A DNA stretch of 59,149 nucleotides, taken from the NCBI GenBank assembly GCA_002221725.1, contig NJFT01000242.1, positions 1 through 59,149 of the forward strand, in the 5' to 3' direction. The number at the start of each line of letters is the position of its first letter. Positions within the stretch are counted from its first letter, which is position 1. Made by a program: the position numbers and the translations under genes. Under the pieces are notes generated by a model. The model had not been told where the DNA came from. It saw nothing but the letters and a program-made list of their open reading frames with translations, and did no database searches. Below, one piece after another: positions 10,549-21,189 of the stretch. The DNA is from Scedosporium boydii. Lineage: Eukaryota; Ascomycota; Sordariomycetes; Microascales; Microascaceae.

Positions 10549-12210
10549 ATGACGACTGTTATTCGAACCCGAGAGCCGCTGCAAATTCTGAGCATGAGTA
10601 ATCAGGAGCGGCGGAAGAGCAAGCGTCTTGCTGGTATGTTGCTTTCTTTTTAGGAGGCCCCTTTATAATTTCTTGGTCTCCTGAGGCATTTTAAATTTGG
10701 GAATGTTGGTGTCGCTGACTGGGGGCCCGTTTTTCGGTGCGCGCATTCATAGCCCTATACGACGAGCAAGATGGAGACTTCAAGTTTTTGCGCGCATCTA
10801 AGCGTCCAAGGACGAGCGATGTGGTGGAAGAGGGACCTTCCCAGCCTGCCCCGGCGACCCAACCGAGAAGATCGAACCGAGCGAAACAGTCCAAGGAGGC
10901 CGCACCTCCCAAGGCGCCAGCAGAAGAGCCCGCGCCAAGGCGGAGATCGGCGCGACGGAAGGCGAGCGTGGATGCCTCTGAGGATGCGGCGACATTAGTG
11001 GTGCCGAAGAGACAAACCAGACGAAGTACACGACACACGCCGGCAACAGTGGAGGAGGAACCGCAAGCCAACGGCGCGCCAGTCGATGACGATGATCGGA
11101 TGGATATTATTGGCGGAACACCGGTGCAACCACCAACGAGTACAGATGAGGAGGATGTGAGGAGAGTGGCGCTGCCCATGAGCGACACGCCCGTTATCAA
11201 CCGGAATAAGGAGATGCGCAAAAAGGCTGGTGGAGGCAATAGGCGGAGCAGTTTAGGGTCACGAGGAAGGAGGGCCAGCTCACTCATCGAGATGGGACAC
11301 ACGGCGTTACCACACAAGGAAGTGGATGCCTCCGAATTCTACAAACACATTGAATCGGAGGGATTGCCCGAGCCGAGGCGGATGAAGCAGCTCTTAACCT
11401 GGTGTGGTGAGAGGGCGCTCTCTAAGAAGCCACCCCTTGGGTCCAGGAACTCAGGTGCTGTATTGGGAGGTGCGTGCAAGCGTTGCGTTTGGGAGTGTTG
11501 AGCATCATTTTCTTGTTTCCGCCGACTAACATTTAACTTTCTGTAGCCCGAGCGATACAAGACCAACTATTGAAGGACTTCCAATCAAAGTCGGAGTTCT
11601 CGAATTGGTTCGATAGAGAAGATGTCCCGGCGGTGGAGGCTGTGAAGCATCCAAACCCGAGAAACATTGAACATGCGCAAAAAATTGAACAATTAGAAGA
11701 GAGAATCAAAAGGTAAGCCTACATTGACTAGGGGGGATGAGCTCTCTGTTCCTAAACTGATCCGTCTCCAGGTTACGAGAGCAAAAGAAGATGTGGCTAT
11801 CACTAAAGAAGATTGGTCCCGATACCGAACCCTTATTCCCTGAGAGCAGCCATGGCACTCAATTACCGCCACCCGATGAATCACTCCTCGATCCTACCGA
11901 GACGCAAATGCTTCAATCATTAACAGGAAAAGAATCCTCATTCGAGCAACTACACGCGGAGACGACGAGCCGCATACAAGCCATCCAGTCCAAGCTACGG
12001 TTTAGGATCGACGTCCTCGCGGATAGCGTGCACAAACTCGAGCAGAGGGTAGCGACAGCAGGACGCGAGGCGGACAAGGTCCTTTCCCAAAGTGCGGTGC
12101 GGCTAAAAGAGAGGGAAGAGAGGGAGAAGAAGGCGGCCGGGACGAAGGACTTGCCGATAATGGAGGTGGTCAGAAGTCTTGGGCGAATACTCCCCGAAGG
12201 CGACGGTTGA
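10549..12210 (+). CDS. mis13: Kinetochore protein Mis13/Dsn1 (MIS12 complex)
   Basis: Four exons (10549-10633, 10753-11469, 11547-11712, 11772-12210) give 468 residues. Dsn1/Mis13 is a subunit of the four-protein MIS12 complex, which links centromeric chromatin to the outer kinetochore. Seen here: an N-terminal RRKSKRLA followed by LYDEQDGDFKFLRASKR, a basic disordered stretch, then at about 190-206 two clustered sites RRSSLG and RRASSL. These resemble the Aurora B targets that relieve Dsn1 autoinhibition in yeast and animals. The fungal Dsn1 core follows (ASEFYKHIESEGLPEPRR, then ARAIQDQLLKDF), and a coiled coil (KIEQLEERIKRLREQKKMW) crosses the third splice joint. The second intron uses a GTGCGT donor. 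It converges on sdh5 with 593 bases between. Confidence 0.85.
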
Positions 12211-12803
12211 CAAAAGCAAGAATGAGCTGTGTGTGGAAGAGGAAGAGCGATCGAAGACACGGGATATATACCCATGCTCTAGGAAAGCTTGCTTTGCCTC
12301 GTTTGCTCCGGCTATCTTTTATACCACGGCGACATACCTGAGCTTTCCGGAGGGCCGGTTTGCTCCCCCGGATGTTTCGATATTGTTCTCGTAACATTTT
12401 TTTTTTTCTTTCTTCATCGGCGGACTCCATTTCATTTTATAGCATGAGGCGCGGAGGCGAGATGTTTGGGTTCTAGGATGGGCGGGCAATGAGATCAACG
12501 ACTTTGATGACGAGATTTCTTCTCTTCTCTCACCGGGCGCCTTGTGCAGCGAGAGGGCATTTGTTTTCGGTTTTCCTTCGTGGAGTGTAATATCCCAATA
12601 TTATACATTTTGAATACGTTTTGATTCCCCCAGTAACCATTTTCTTCTTTTGCTTTTCATCAACCCATCTTCAGTAGTGCATGTCCAGGCCCGCCAATGG
12701 ATTGTATCCTTTCCTTCTTTAACTCGTACATGTCCAGTCTCTTACAAAAACCCGATCCTAGAGTACAAGAAATACCGAGCATGGCTCTTGGGCGGAGACA
12801 GCC
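12211..12803. other. Convergent intergenic region, mis13 and sdh5 3' ends
   Basis: Both flanking genes end here. T-rich stretches (12397-12410) and AT-rich sequence near 12600 would suit 3' processing signals, but I cannot place the cleavage sites. No other feature seen. Confidence 0.5.
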
Positions 12804-13526
12804 CTAGTCCTTCTCAGTTCCCTCACCGAACAGCAACGGCCTAGCAGCCATACCGCCGCCACTCCCGCTCTTCCCATCCGCCGCGGACTTATCCTTGACA
12901 TGCTGCCTCAACTTGTTCAAAAGCTCGCTCGACCTCCACCGTTCGGGAACGGGCCTATACCCAGCCTCGAAGTTACCGGCTATCCGCGCCCACTCGCCGG
13001 GGACGGGATCACGCTTATAGGTATCCTCTGTGGCGGGACGTTCGGACGCAGAGGTAGAGGAAGAGGAAGCGGAGGCGACGGAGGCGGGATCTTCGGGGTC
13101 TTGGGTGGCCCAGTAGTAGATGTCCCAGTCCTCTTCGAGGAGGAATTGGTCGTATTCTTCGAGCTGGGCGCGGTCCATTTTGGGGAGGTGGTCGGCGGCG
13201 AAGGTGGAGAGGAGGAGGTCGGATTCTAGGGTTCCGCGGTAACGGGATTGGTCTATTTTCGATTTCTTTTGTTAGTATTTCGTTTTTCCTCCTCACCTTT
13301 CGTTCACGATGGGATGTGGTATGATGTTGGTTGGGAACGCACAAATTAGCCTTCTGCGCAGGGTGTCGTCGCTTTCGCCTTGTCTTTGGAAGGCGCGGTA
13401 TTGCTCCCGAGGGTTATCGATGTTCATCGCCCGTGGTGTTATCGAGATGAAGCGCCTCGCGACGAGGCCCGAAGGCGCGGATTGCCTTGCGAGGAGGAGG
13501 CGGAAAGGTCGTAGAGGGAACGCCAT
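12804..13526 (-). CDS. sdh5: Succinate dehydrogenase assembly factor 2 (Sdh5/SDHAF2), mitochondrial
   Basis: Two exons on the minus strand (13526-13343, 13252-12804) give 210 residues. SDHAF2 promotes covalent FAD attachment to the flavoprotein subunit of complex II in the mitochondrial matrix. Residues 1-33 are basic, hydrophobic and acid-free ([15 protein letters not shown]...), as expected for a targeting peptide. The core covers about 60-115: [18 protein letters not shown], then [18 protein letters not shown], the family's hallmark. The 90-base intron has donor GTGCGT. The joint is fixed by the family: it builds the Tyr of LIYQS from T and AC. Most relatives have SRKRG; here the Lys is Tyr (SRYRG). 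The C-terminus has a Ser-rich insert and a fungal-type tail. Confidence 0.88.
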
Positions 13527-14268
13527 TGTGTGTATGTGTAGATTTTTTCTTCTACTGTTCGAATCTCCTCTGTTCTAGTTCGGGCGGAAAGATTGTTGTT
13601 CTGGGTAATTGGCTTCGGGGTTGGGGTTTGGAGCTTCTTTCAAAAGCTCTGGCCCAGGAAAATTCAAAGGTGCTGAAAGAATTGCGTGAAGTTTTGATGC
13701 AACCGAGGTCAAGCTCAATTCGAGATCACAGCTGGAGTAGTTATTAGCTCTTTCACCCCCGATTACGTCAAAATGCCCTGCCACCATCTTTGGGTCAACA
13801 CAATTGCAGCATCCTTAGAGATGAGAGGAAACACCCAGTATCTGTGTATTGTTATTTGATTCGACAGATTGGGCTTCTCTAGGAAATATCGTCGATAGTT
13901 ACGACTAATTCCCCAGGGTAAAGCAAAGATACACATACTCTACTCCTTGACCGTCCCAACCAGCTAGGCCAGTCATTTTCTTACACGTTACGAAAATGCA
14001 CTTGGTTGTTTGCATTCAGGGCGTATGTTACCGTCAATGATGGTCATGTTGCCGTAACTGAAGTTAAAAACGATATCCTTTTGATCCCAGCCGGTGATAC
14101 TCTACAACCTGGAACGAGTGAGACCCGAGGAACCTTGTGTCGCCCCGCTTGCCCCGTCCTTTTCCAGAACCAAACCCTCTTCCCATTAAGGCACCAATAT
14201 AGATATAGTCATGTACTTCTCCTCTCCATTTGCACAGCACTCTCCTCGGCGATACTCGCTGCAGTCGT
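13527..14268. other. Intergenic region: erv25 3' end and sdh5 promoter
   Basis: Both neighbours are on the minus strand, so this segment should hold the erv25 3' untranslated region and the sdh5 promoter. No additional gene or repeat recognised. Confidence 0.5.
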
Positions 14269-15217
14269 TTAGATGAGATGCTTAGACCTATTCGTAGAAC
14301 ACGTGTTAGTGAGACCCCCGGCCGAGGAAAGGAAGCGCTAAAAAATCGGCGCAATCGCTGATCTGTTCGCCCGTATATTACATACCTGAAGTAGGCACGG
14401 AGGTAGATAATCTGCCAGGCCCAAAGGGCAATCAACAGTCCTGTAGTTCCAAGGCCGAAAGTCTTGACGCGGTTGTTGGTGCTCTCGTTGGTATCACGGA
14501 GCTTCTGCTCACGGTTGCGGAGGTACTCCATCTCCTTGACAATCTCTCCAACAAGCTCCTCGATTCGGCGGAGCTCGGTCTCCACGGGCTTGAGCTTCTC
14601 GGTGGCCTGAATGGCGGCCCAGTCCTTAGCGTCGGCGCCAATATCTACGTCGAGCTCAACATCACGGGAGAGGTGGTGTCCGCCCTTGCCTAATAGATGC
14701 GGAGAATGATGGGTTAGCGGGATATGATATGAATATTCAAACGATTCGGATTCTTTAAAGCAGAATACGGGTAAAATTCGAGCGCGAGGGTGTTCGTACC
14801 GGTCTGAATGTTCTCGAAGCAAATGTCGAAAGCGGCATCGGCAAGCGAGGTGAAAACGATTCGCTTCTCTCCGGCAACGTCCTTGGGCTTTCCGTAATCG
14901 TTTCCGAGCAAGTCGCGGATCTAACCAAGCCCGATAATTCATCAGCATCATATTACCCACGTAACGTAGAAAAGGAGGCTTCGCCAGTGGGATTTTGCAA
15001 AACTTACGTGCATGTTCACCTGCTGTCCATCGCCCTTGTTTCCGCTCACAATCGCCGTGACGACAATCAGAGTATCCCTTCCAACAAAATTCCGTATGCA
15101 TCGCTCCCGAACGTCGTTGGCTCTCCTGGCTTCGAGCTCGAACTTAAGGGCGTTGCCAAACGTGGCCAAAAGGAGTAAACTGCAGATGAACCGCAGTATC
15201 GAGGTTCGTTGAGCCAT
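14269..15217 (-). CDS. erv25: p24 family ER vesicle protein Erv25
   Basis: Four exons on the minus strand (15217-15008, 14920-14800, 14689-14386, 14287-14269) give 217 residues. Erv25 (p24-delta) is a type I membrane protein of COPII/COPI vesicles that helps sort cargo between ER and Golgi. A signal peptide is at 1-23 ([13 protein letters not shown]). A GOLD domain follows to about 115, with a Cys pair (RERC and DICFEN). A heptad region at about 135-175 has [19 protein letters not shown], and a membrane segment has [14 protein letters not shown]. The short cytosolic tail ends YFRSKHLI, matching the family's aromatic plus C-terminal sorting motif. The final exon is only 19 bases and encodes the last residues of that tail. 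Introns are 87, 110 and 98 bases. Divergent from the U1-C gene. Confidence 0.9.
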
Positions 15218-15618
15218 CTTGTTGTGTGTGTCCCAAACCAAAAATATGTCCAACAAGAAAAGAACCGAAATGAAAGGAAGGGAAATGTGGTGGATTCGTT
15301 GAAGAGGTTATCGGGAAAAGAGACACTCGACAACTCGAAATGGGAGATCTGTCGCGTTTGGCGGGCCCTAGCAATTACTGCCAGGGGAGGCCAGGAGTAC
15401 AAGGTACGAAGTACTTGGCTAACTTTCGATTTGCTGGCCTGGATCACTAAACTAACCAATGGGCGGTGTTTTTCAGCTGACAGCCTTGTCTTGGCGTCAT
15501 CACGTGAAGCAGGCAGCCTTGCGATTTTTCTATAAGTACTTTTAGCATCAGCGCGAAGTTAACTCGATCATCAACCTCGAGTCCCAAAGAGCCATCCAGG
15601 TGAATTCGAGCTGGCAAG
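15218..15618. promoter_or_regulatory. Divergent promoter between erv25 and U1-C genes
   Basis: About 400 bases separate the two start codons. Near the middle is GTACGAAGTAC (15404-15414), the interspersed element of this window, placed where it could influence both genes. A T-rich, AT-rich part lies near 15520-15550, on the U1-C side. No TATA box assignment is certain. Confidence 0.5.
15404..15414. repeat. TACGAAGTA element in the erv25/U1-C promoter
   Basis: GTACGAAGTAC, followed by TT. It is one copy of the interspersed family and the only one I found in a short divergent promoter between two recognised genes. Confidence 0.8.
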
Positions 15619-16593
15619 ATGCCCAAATGTAAGTCCAACCCTCAAAATCGCTCATTCTCTATTCTAGATTAAATGCTAACTCATCCGCGACAGTTTTCTG
15701 TAGGTTTTCCACCCCGATTCCGTCCTTCCCTGCCCCGCGCCATCATCATCACTAACCAACCTTTGCCACAGGCGACTACTGCGATGTCTACCTTACGCAC
15801 GACTCCATGAGCGTGCGCAAGGCCCACAACAGCGGCAGAAACCACTTGCGCAATGTAGTAGACTATTACCAACGTATGTATCTCTCCCACGAGCCACGCG
15901 CGCAAGCTCCCACGCTCACCACCACCAACTACTATCCAGAGATCGGCCACGAAAAGGCCCAGTCCGTCATCGACTCCATCACCTCATCGTACGCAGCTGA
16001 GGGCCAGGCGCACGCGAACCCAATGCTCCCTCAGAACCAACCCGGTCACCACCACAACTTCCCGCCGTTTCCTTTCCCCGGTGGCGCGCCGCCGCCGTTC
16101 GCCGCGCCTGGTGGTGGTCCTCCAGGCGCGTTCCCTCCAGGCATGCCTCCTCGTATGTTTCAATCCTTTCCCCACGAATACAATGTCCTTGCGCCAAATA
16201 TGCGCAAGCCAACGCCCTAGAAAGATCGCACGAATTACTAACTTTCCTTTATCAATAGTTCCCACAGCCGGCCCAGGAATGCCTCCACCGATCCCACCCT
16301 TCGCCACCGGCCCGGGCGCGCCTCCAATGCCCCCAGGCGGCCTTCCATTCCCTCCTCTCCCCGGCGGTCTCCCCTTCCCCCCACCTCCCGGCCAGCCCGG
16401 CTCTCTACCGAACTTCCCTCCCATCCCTGGAATGCCTCCACCACCTGGAGGCAAGGGCTTCCCTCTGCCTCCGCCGGGAGCCTTTCCTCCAGGCGTAGTC
16501 CCACCTCCCGGTGCCTTCCCCCCTCCTGGCGCGCCGGGTATTCCTGGCATGCCGTCCATGCCTTCTAAGTTGCCAGCGGATGATAAGAAATGA
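15619..16593 (+). CDS. yhc1: U1 small nuclear ribonucleoprotein C (U1-C)
   Basis: Five exons (15619-15628, 15694-15699, 15772-15873, 15940-16152, 16259-16593) give 221 residues. U1-C helps the U1 snRNP recognise 5' splice sites. Residues 1-39 are the U1-type C2H2 zinc finger: [17 protein letters not shown], then [10 protein letters not shown], with C6, C9 and two His. A short helix ([13 protein letters not shown]) and a Pro/Gly/Met-rich tail follow, as usual for the family. Exon 2 is only six bases, TTTTCT, encoding most of F4-F5 and the first base of C6. It is forced by the universally conserved MPKFFCDYCD start. Skipping it keeps frame but deletes both Phe; retaining intron 2 leads to an early stop. 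Introns are 65, 72, 66 and 106 bases. Symbol is by analogy with the yeast gene. Confidence 0.9.
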
Positions 16594-17808
16594 GAGGGCT
16601 CCTTTCTGTTGGTTGAGAAATGTCTCGCCTTTTGAAGGGGAAGAAGAAGAAGCAGAAGAAGAAAAAGAAACGGGGATTCAAGAACAAACGATAGGTGGGA
16701 CTTAATACCCTCACTGCCTGGCCCTCAGGACCAATCTCTCCGAGAGACTTAAAATCTCGGGAAACACAGCAGCGCCCGGACCAGATGAGCCGTTATAACC
16801 ATAAACTTGGAGCCTAACAACAGTATCAACAGGGGCTGTAACACCTTTACACGACAATCGCAAAAAATCATGGCGCGCCGGAGTTCCTGCAAAACAAGAC
16901 ACGAACGAGATATTCGATCTCGTGAGGATAGTTAGATATATACTAGCCCTATAAACACTAAATATACCAGCATCTTCTAATTCTGCAAATATCGATTCAC
17001 GCATATCTCCATGTATACGCGTCATTATAATCACTATGTCAAGGCTAAATGGTCATGTCCATGTTCATTCGCAGATCAATATCATTCCGACTCTAAAAAC
17101 AGTTAATCGCAACAGACCTCCTACTCATTGTTCGTAAGCTAGCCAAAAATGTGCGCGGCTCTGGTTAACCGTTTCGCTTCAGCAAAAAAATGTGCTCTAT
17201 AATACAGGAACGTCAGGGCATCAAGAGTCGTGTCGTGGAATCATGCCAAACTTGCTCTTCGTCCCTTCATCTCGATCGGTCCAGCCTTTCCTTTCGCGAT
17301 AGCCAAACAAAAAACACTTCGTAGCCCGTAATCCTAGCAGGCATGCAATTGAAAGAAACAAGGGGAAAACGTAACAAATCATCCAGGAACAAACAAACAA
17401 ATTTCGTAGAGCCAGAAGCGCTAAGATGGATGGAGAGGCGACATCACCATCACGGTTGTTTGAGTCCCAGCTTGTGCCGCCTCAGTCGTCCACCATTCAA
17501 GCGCATCCGGAACAAGCGGTGACAGAATTGCTTGTGTGCTATATATATAGAAATGAGCATCAATAGGAAATATGAACTAGAAAAGAAAATGAAATAAAAA
17601 GTCGTCACGCATATTCGTCGTTACACATGTCGTTAAATGCCTTGCTCGCTTCGCTTTCCTTCGAAATTTGTGCCCCGAACACCCTTGTTGGATAAGCTGA
17701 GGGCACAAAAGATATGGCGCAAAGGAAAATAAAGGGAAAAAAGACTCGAGTTGGCGCAACTGGGAACAGCTTCGTCTCTCCAGGGTACCTGGGCTGCGCT
17801 GCTTAGAC
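16594..17808. other. 1.2 kb convergent intergenic region
   Basis: It holds the U1-C 3' end, with a purine-rich stretch at 16634-16670, and the 3' end of the minus-strand gene beginning at 21189. Sequence around 16890-17100 is relatively AT-rich. Nothing else recognised. Confidence 0.5.
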
Positions 17809-20800
17809 TTAGTCTATGGAATCCGACTGAGGAAGCTGCCGTTGCTGTTGCTGCTGATGCTGCTGCTCAAGATATCCGCGATAGCTGCGTCGCCGAATCA
17901 CATCGCCGACGCCGTCCCGCACCTCTTTAGGCGCACTAATCTTGCGTCTTAGCTCCTGTGATCTCTTTTCCCTCTTCCTCTCGCTCAGGCGCCTAGGGAG
18001 GCTTTGCAGCTCCTCTAACTTGCTGCTCAACATCGGCAGCAGACGTCGCCGTTCAGGTCTGTCGAGCCTATCGGGCGTCTCGTCAGGTCTTTCAAGTATT
18101 CCATTGGCCCTGCTCCGTCCATAGCCCCTCCAGAATGAGGGCGAAGGTTCGGGACTATCAGGAGCAGTGTACGGCCTCTGGTCGTATAGATGACGGCTCT
18201 GATTGAGGGAGTCGAGACTCCCATGTCTTCTGATTACCCTAAGGTTTCCGCTAGGTGTGCGACCGATTGTCCGGCGATCTGTGTCGAGATTCTTGGCCGC
18301 ATGGGAGATTCTCGACTGAGGTCCTTGCGCGGGAAGGATGGCAAAGGTTTTCTTGAATCGCTGACTGAAGTTGCGTCGCGGGCGGTTATCGACGAGGGGA
18401 TACCGGAAGACTCGTTCATAAGGCTCCTCATCGACAAGGCGCTCGTCGTCCAAGTCATCACCTTCATCTGACTCGTAATCGGAATGGGCCGGCCGCCAGA
18501 ACGGATGGAGCATGCGCTCATCAGCAGGAGGTTGTTCGATTGTTGGGTATGATGGCTCCCCTAGCTCTGGTCTCCTAGCCTTAGAGGCCGATGTAGGCTC
18601 CGTCACCTTGCGAACAGCTTTTGACAATGAGAGGTTTCGAATGAGAAAATTAGGCCGGTGAGAGGCAGATGCGGCGGATTCTGAGTAACGCCGTCGAGAC
18701 AACGCCCTACGAACAAGAGACATGCTCCGCTTTGGCCTCGCCTCCATCTCTTCAAAGTAATTTCCCATTCGCACGCGGCGCTCTCCTGCGGGCGTCGATC
18801 CAGAAGGTGTTGCGGGAATGAATGCGATCGCTGGTGGTTCATCTGGCGGTTCGGGGGCGGACCGAGGGTTCCTGAGAGGAGAATAGTCCAGATCTTCAGG
18901 CTCTTGCCGCTGTGGCTGAGGAGGTGTGACAGGCTCTTCGCCATCAGGAGCTGTAGTAGTGATCCTCGGATTTGTTTCCACTTGTTCGAGACTAGGTGCA
19001 CTATCCTTTCGACCGGGTTGAGACTGCTTCGAAAGATCCGAATCGTTTGAGGGTTTGGATGATCCATGGTCGACCATGAGCACCGATGTGTTTTGATGAG
19101 GATAAATGCTGACTGCCTGTGCTTCCGAAACTTCATGTGAAGTCCCGCAAGTTTCCAGTGAAGCGAGAGAGAACGGAGTGTTTTGGATCGATAATCTCTT
19201 TCCAAAGAGAGGATCACCATGAGGATCAACGCTGAGCCGGTGATGGTCATAGTCATCCTCAATGTGTGGAGCTGGGTGAAGGGCAACCTCAGGTGTTCGA
19301 GGGCCAGTCTGATGTTCGTGGTCCTCCAATTTGCGGCGGTCCCCCCTCTCGCCGGTTTCCGGCTCCAGGTTCGCCTGTTTCTGGTTCTTCTCGGCTCTCG
19401 CCAATGCCTTCCGCAAGGCTTGCGCCTCCATCAATGCATTGTGAGCCTTCAAACTCTCTGCCGTGAGGGACCCGGCCCTCGAGGTGTTCCTGCTAGTAGG
19501 CGCTGAGAGGGATGAAGTCCTCTTTGGGACGACGGGCGGGTAGTCAAGCGTCCGCTCATCAGTCGAATCGGCCTGGGGAACCGCTCTACTACGAGTGGGA
19601 CGAGCCTCTGAGGAAGGCGCATGCTCCTCGGTCGAGGACGGTTCTGGAGGCGCCGAGCTCAAGCTCACACTGCGCTTGGTCCGACGGCTGCTAGTCGACC
19701 GAAGGGAGGGTTCCCTAGGTTTCCATGACGACCTTCGGTCGGGAACTACAACCACAGGTATCCCTCCCTGTTTCACTACCTCTTTCCTAGCTTTGGCGCT
19801 AGCCATGGAATTAATAGTAGCAACGGACGCGTAGCTATAGTGTCGGCCGTCGACGGGGCGTTCAGTGGGATAGGGGCGCCTCCTGGGTTCATCATGTCCC
19901 GCCGATGAGTTTGGCGCGGAGCTGATCGGAGAAGTGTCCGGGTTAGAGTCTCTCAAGGCCGTATGTTTTCGGACATGCCGCAATGTGCGTCTCCGTTGAG
20001 GAACGGGTGCGTCGATAATGGCTCCGACAACCGTCGACACCCCAGATTTGATTGACATGCCCGAGAGTCGTCGAAGATCGCTGGCAGCAACAGATGTTGT
20101 GGGCGAAGATGGAGGGGCAGAATCATCCTTCTCGGCGGCAGTGTCGGTGGCAGAAATGTGATTTTCCTTTCGGTCACGGCGGAGATCCAGAGCGCGGACA
20201 GCTTTAGTGGCGTTGGTAGGTGTCACCAGGCTGTCTTCGATGACCTTTACTGGAGGGGTTCCGCCTGTGCGTGGTGCGGCAGGGTCGGTCTGCAGATACC
20301 TCTTCCTCACTTTTACGACTCGTTGAAGATTATCATCCCACTCCTGGACAACCTCGGTACGAGAACTGTTCATCCTCCACTCGCCATCGAAGGTGAGAGG
20401 GCCGGTCTTAGATTTCGGGGTAGAATTCTGGTCTTCAGGAGTGGATTCAGTCGGCGACGTCTGATTCTCGGCCTGTTCCTGTCGCTGCGGAGGCTGTTCA
20501 ACAGGACCTACGTGTCGAACTGTGCTCTGCGATGTTCTGGTAGACGGGGCTTCAGGTTGCATTAGGGCGCGGTCAGTCTCGTCCTCGGAGGTAAAAGGGT
20601 CTTCTCGTGCGGTTTTGAACGATTCAGAACGGGAATCCGTTGCTGATTTGGGATTAGAGGCCGTGCGTTCACTTAATAATAACGCTCGAATCGCCCTTGG
20701 ACGGGAAGCAGGCTGAGGTGGCGTCACGTCAGGTGTTGGCGGACTCTTTTGATTTGGCGGAGTCGCCGGAGGAGGGGTTGAGATGCTCTCTTCGCTCTCG

Positions 20801-21189
20801 AATGGACTTTCGACGTAGGTGGGACTAGAAGGCAGTACGGATTGGCTACCAGACGAGGTACGGGAGTGAGCAGGAGGCGTCGGCGGCAAGTCAGGCCCGC
20901 TAGGAATACGGTACGGCTTATGCTTCAAGGTATGGGAAGAGTGAGTGGAGACGACAGAGCCTGACTCCCGCGGATCGAAGGCCAGATCACGTTGCGAAGA
21001 CGGCTCCGGCCAAGCATCGTATGCGAAGGAGGCAGCAGCGTAAGCGCGATCCCTACTCGGACGAGGTAATATCTTATGCCTCTTAAACATTTTTCGTGTC
21101 CCATAGAGTTCGGCGGTCGAGTCGCGTTCATAGTGGAGGGAGGGCGGCACCACCGCCGGTGGTGGCTCTTGAAGCGTCGAATCTATCAT
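17809..21189 (-). CDS. Large disordered protein of unknown function (1126 aa)
   Basis: A single uninterrupted frame of 1126 codons. I do not recognise a named domain. Composition is Ser/Pro/Thr/Arg/Glu-rich with many SP and TP sites, and most of the chain is probably disordered. Blocks that look constrained: GTRKMFKRHKILPRPSRDR near residues 31-49; a Pro-rich NQKSPPTPDVTPPQP near 146; FDGEWRMNSSR near 268, followed by VVQEWDDNLQRVVKVRKRY; and a basic C-terminal part (RRLSERKREKRSQELRRK, then RRRSYRGYLEQQ) ending in a short Gln tract. No signal peptide, membrane segment or Cys motif. Proteins of this style in moulds are often cytoskeletal, septal or signalling scaffolds, but nothing here proves that. 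The first ATG was used. Confidence 0.75.
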   Translation of the reverse strand: MIDSTLQEPPPAVVPPSLHYERDSTAELYGTRKMFKRHKILPRPSRDRAYAAASFAYDAWPEPSSQRDLAFDPRESGSVVSTHSSHTLKHKPYRIPSGPDLPPTPPAHSRTSSGSQSVLPSSPTYVESPFESEESISTPPPATPPNQKSPPTPDVTPPQPASRPRAIRALLLSERTASNPKSATDSRSESFKTAREDPFTSEDETDRALMQPEAPSTRTSQSTVRHVGPVEQPPQRQEQAENQTSPTESTPEDQNSTPKSKTGPLTFDGEWRMNSSRTEVVQEWDDNLQRVVKVRKRYLQTDPAAPRTGGTPPVKVIEDSLVTPTNATKAVRALDLRRDRKENHISATDTAAEKDDSAPPSSPTTSVAASDLRRLSGMSIKSGVSTVVGAIIDAPVPQRRRTLRHVRKHTALRDSNPDTSPISSAPNSSAGHDEPRRRPYPTERPVDGRHYSYASVATINSMASAKARKEVVKQGGIPVVVVPDRRSSWKPREPSLRSTSSRRTKRSVSLSSAPPEPSSTEEHAPSSEARPTRSRAVPQADSTDERTLDYPPVVPKRTSSLSAPTSRNTSRAGSLTAESLKAHNALMEAQALRKALARAEKNQKQANLEPETGERGDRRKLEDHEHQTGPRTPEVALHPAPHIEDDYDHHRLSVDPHGDPLFGKRLSIQNTPFSLASLETCGTSHEVSEAQAVSIYPHQNTSVLMVDHGSSKPSNDSDLSKQSQPGRKDSAPSLEQVETNPRITTTAPDGEEPVTPPQPQRQEPEDLDYSPLRNPRSAPEPPDEPPAIAFIPATPSGSTPAGERRVRMGNYFEEMEARPKRSMSLVRRALSRRRYSESAASASHRPNFLIRNLSLSKAVRKVTEPTSASKARRPELGEPSYPTIEQPPADERMLHPFWRPAHSDYESDEGDDLDDERLVDEEPYERVFRYPLVDNRPRRNFSQRFKKTFAILPAQGPQSRISHAAKNLDTDRRTIGRTPSGNLRVIRRHGSLDSLNQSRHLYDQRPYTAPDSPEPSPSFWRGYGRSRANGILERPDETPDRLDRPERRRLLPMLSSKLEELQSLPRRLSERKREKRSQELRRKISAPKEVRDGVGDVIRRRSYRGYLEQQHQQQQQRQLPQSDSID

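Noticed and set aside
15979..16559. Minus-strand frames opposite the U1-C tail
   Set aside because: Antisense images of the Pro/Gly-rich tail; U1-C is supported by its zinc finger and consistent splicing.
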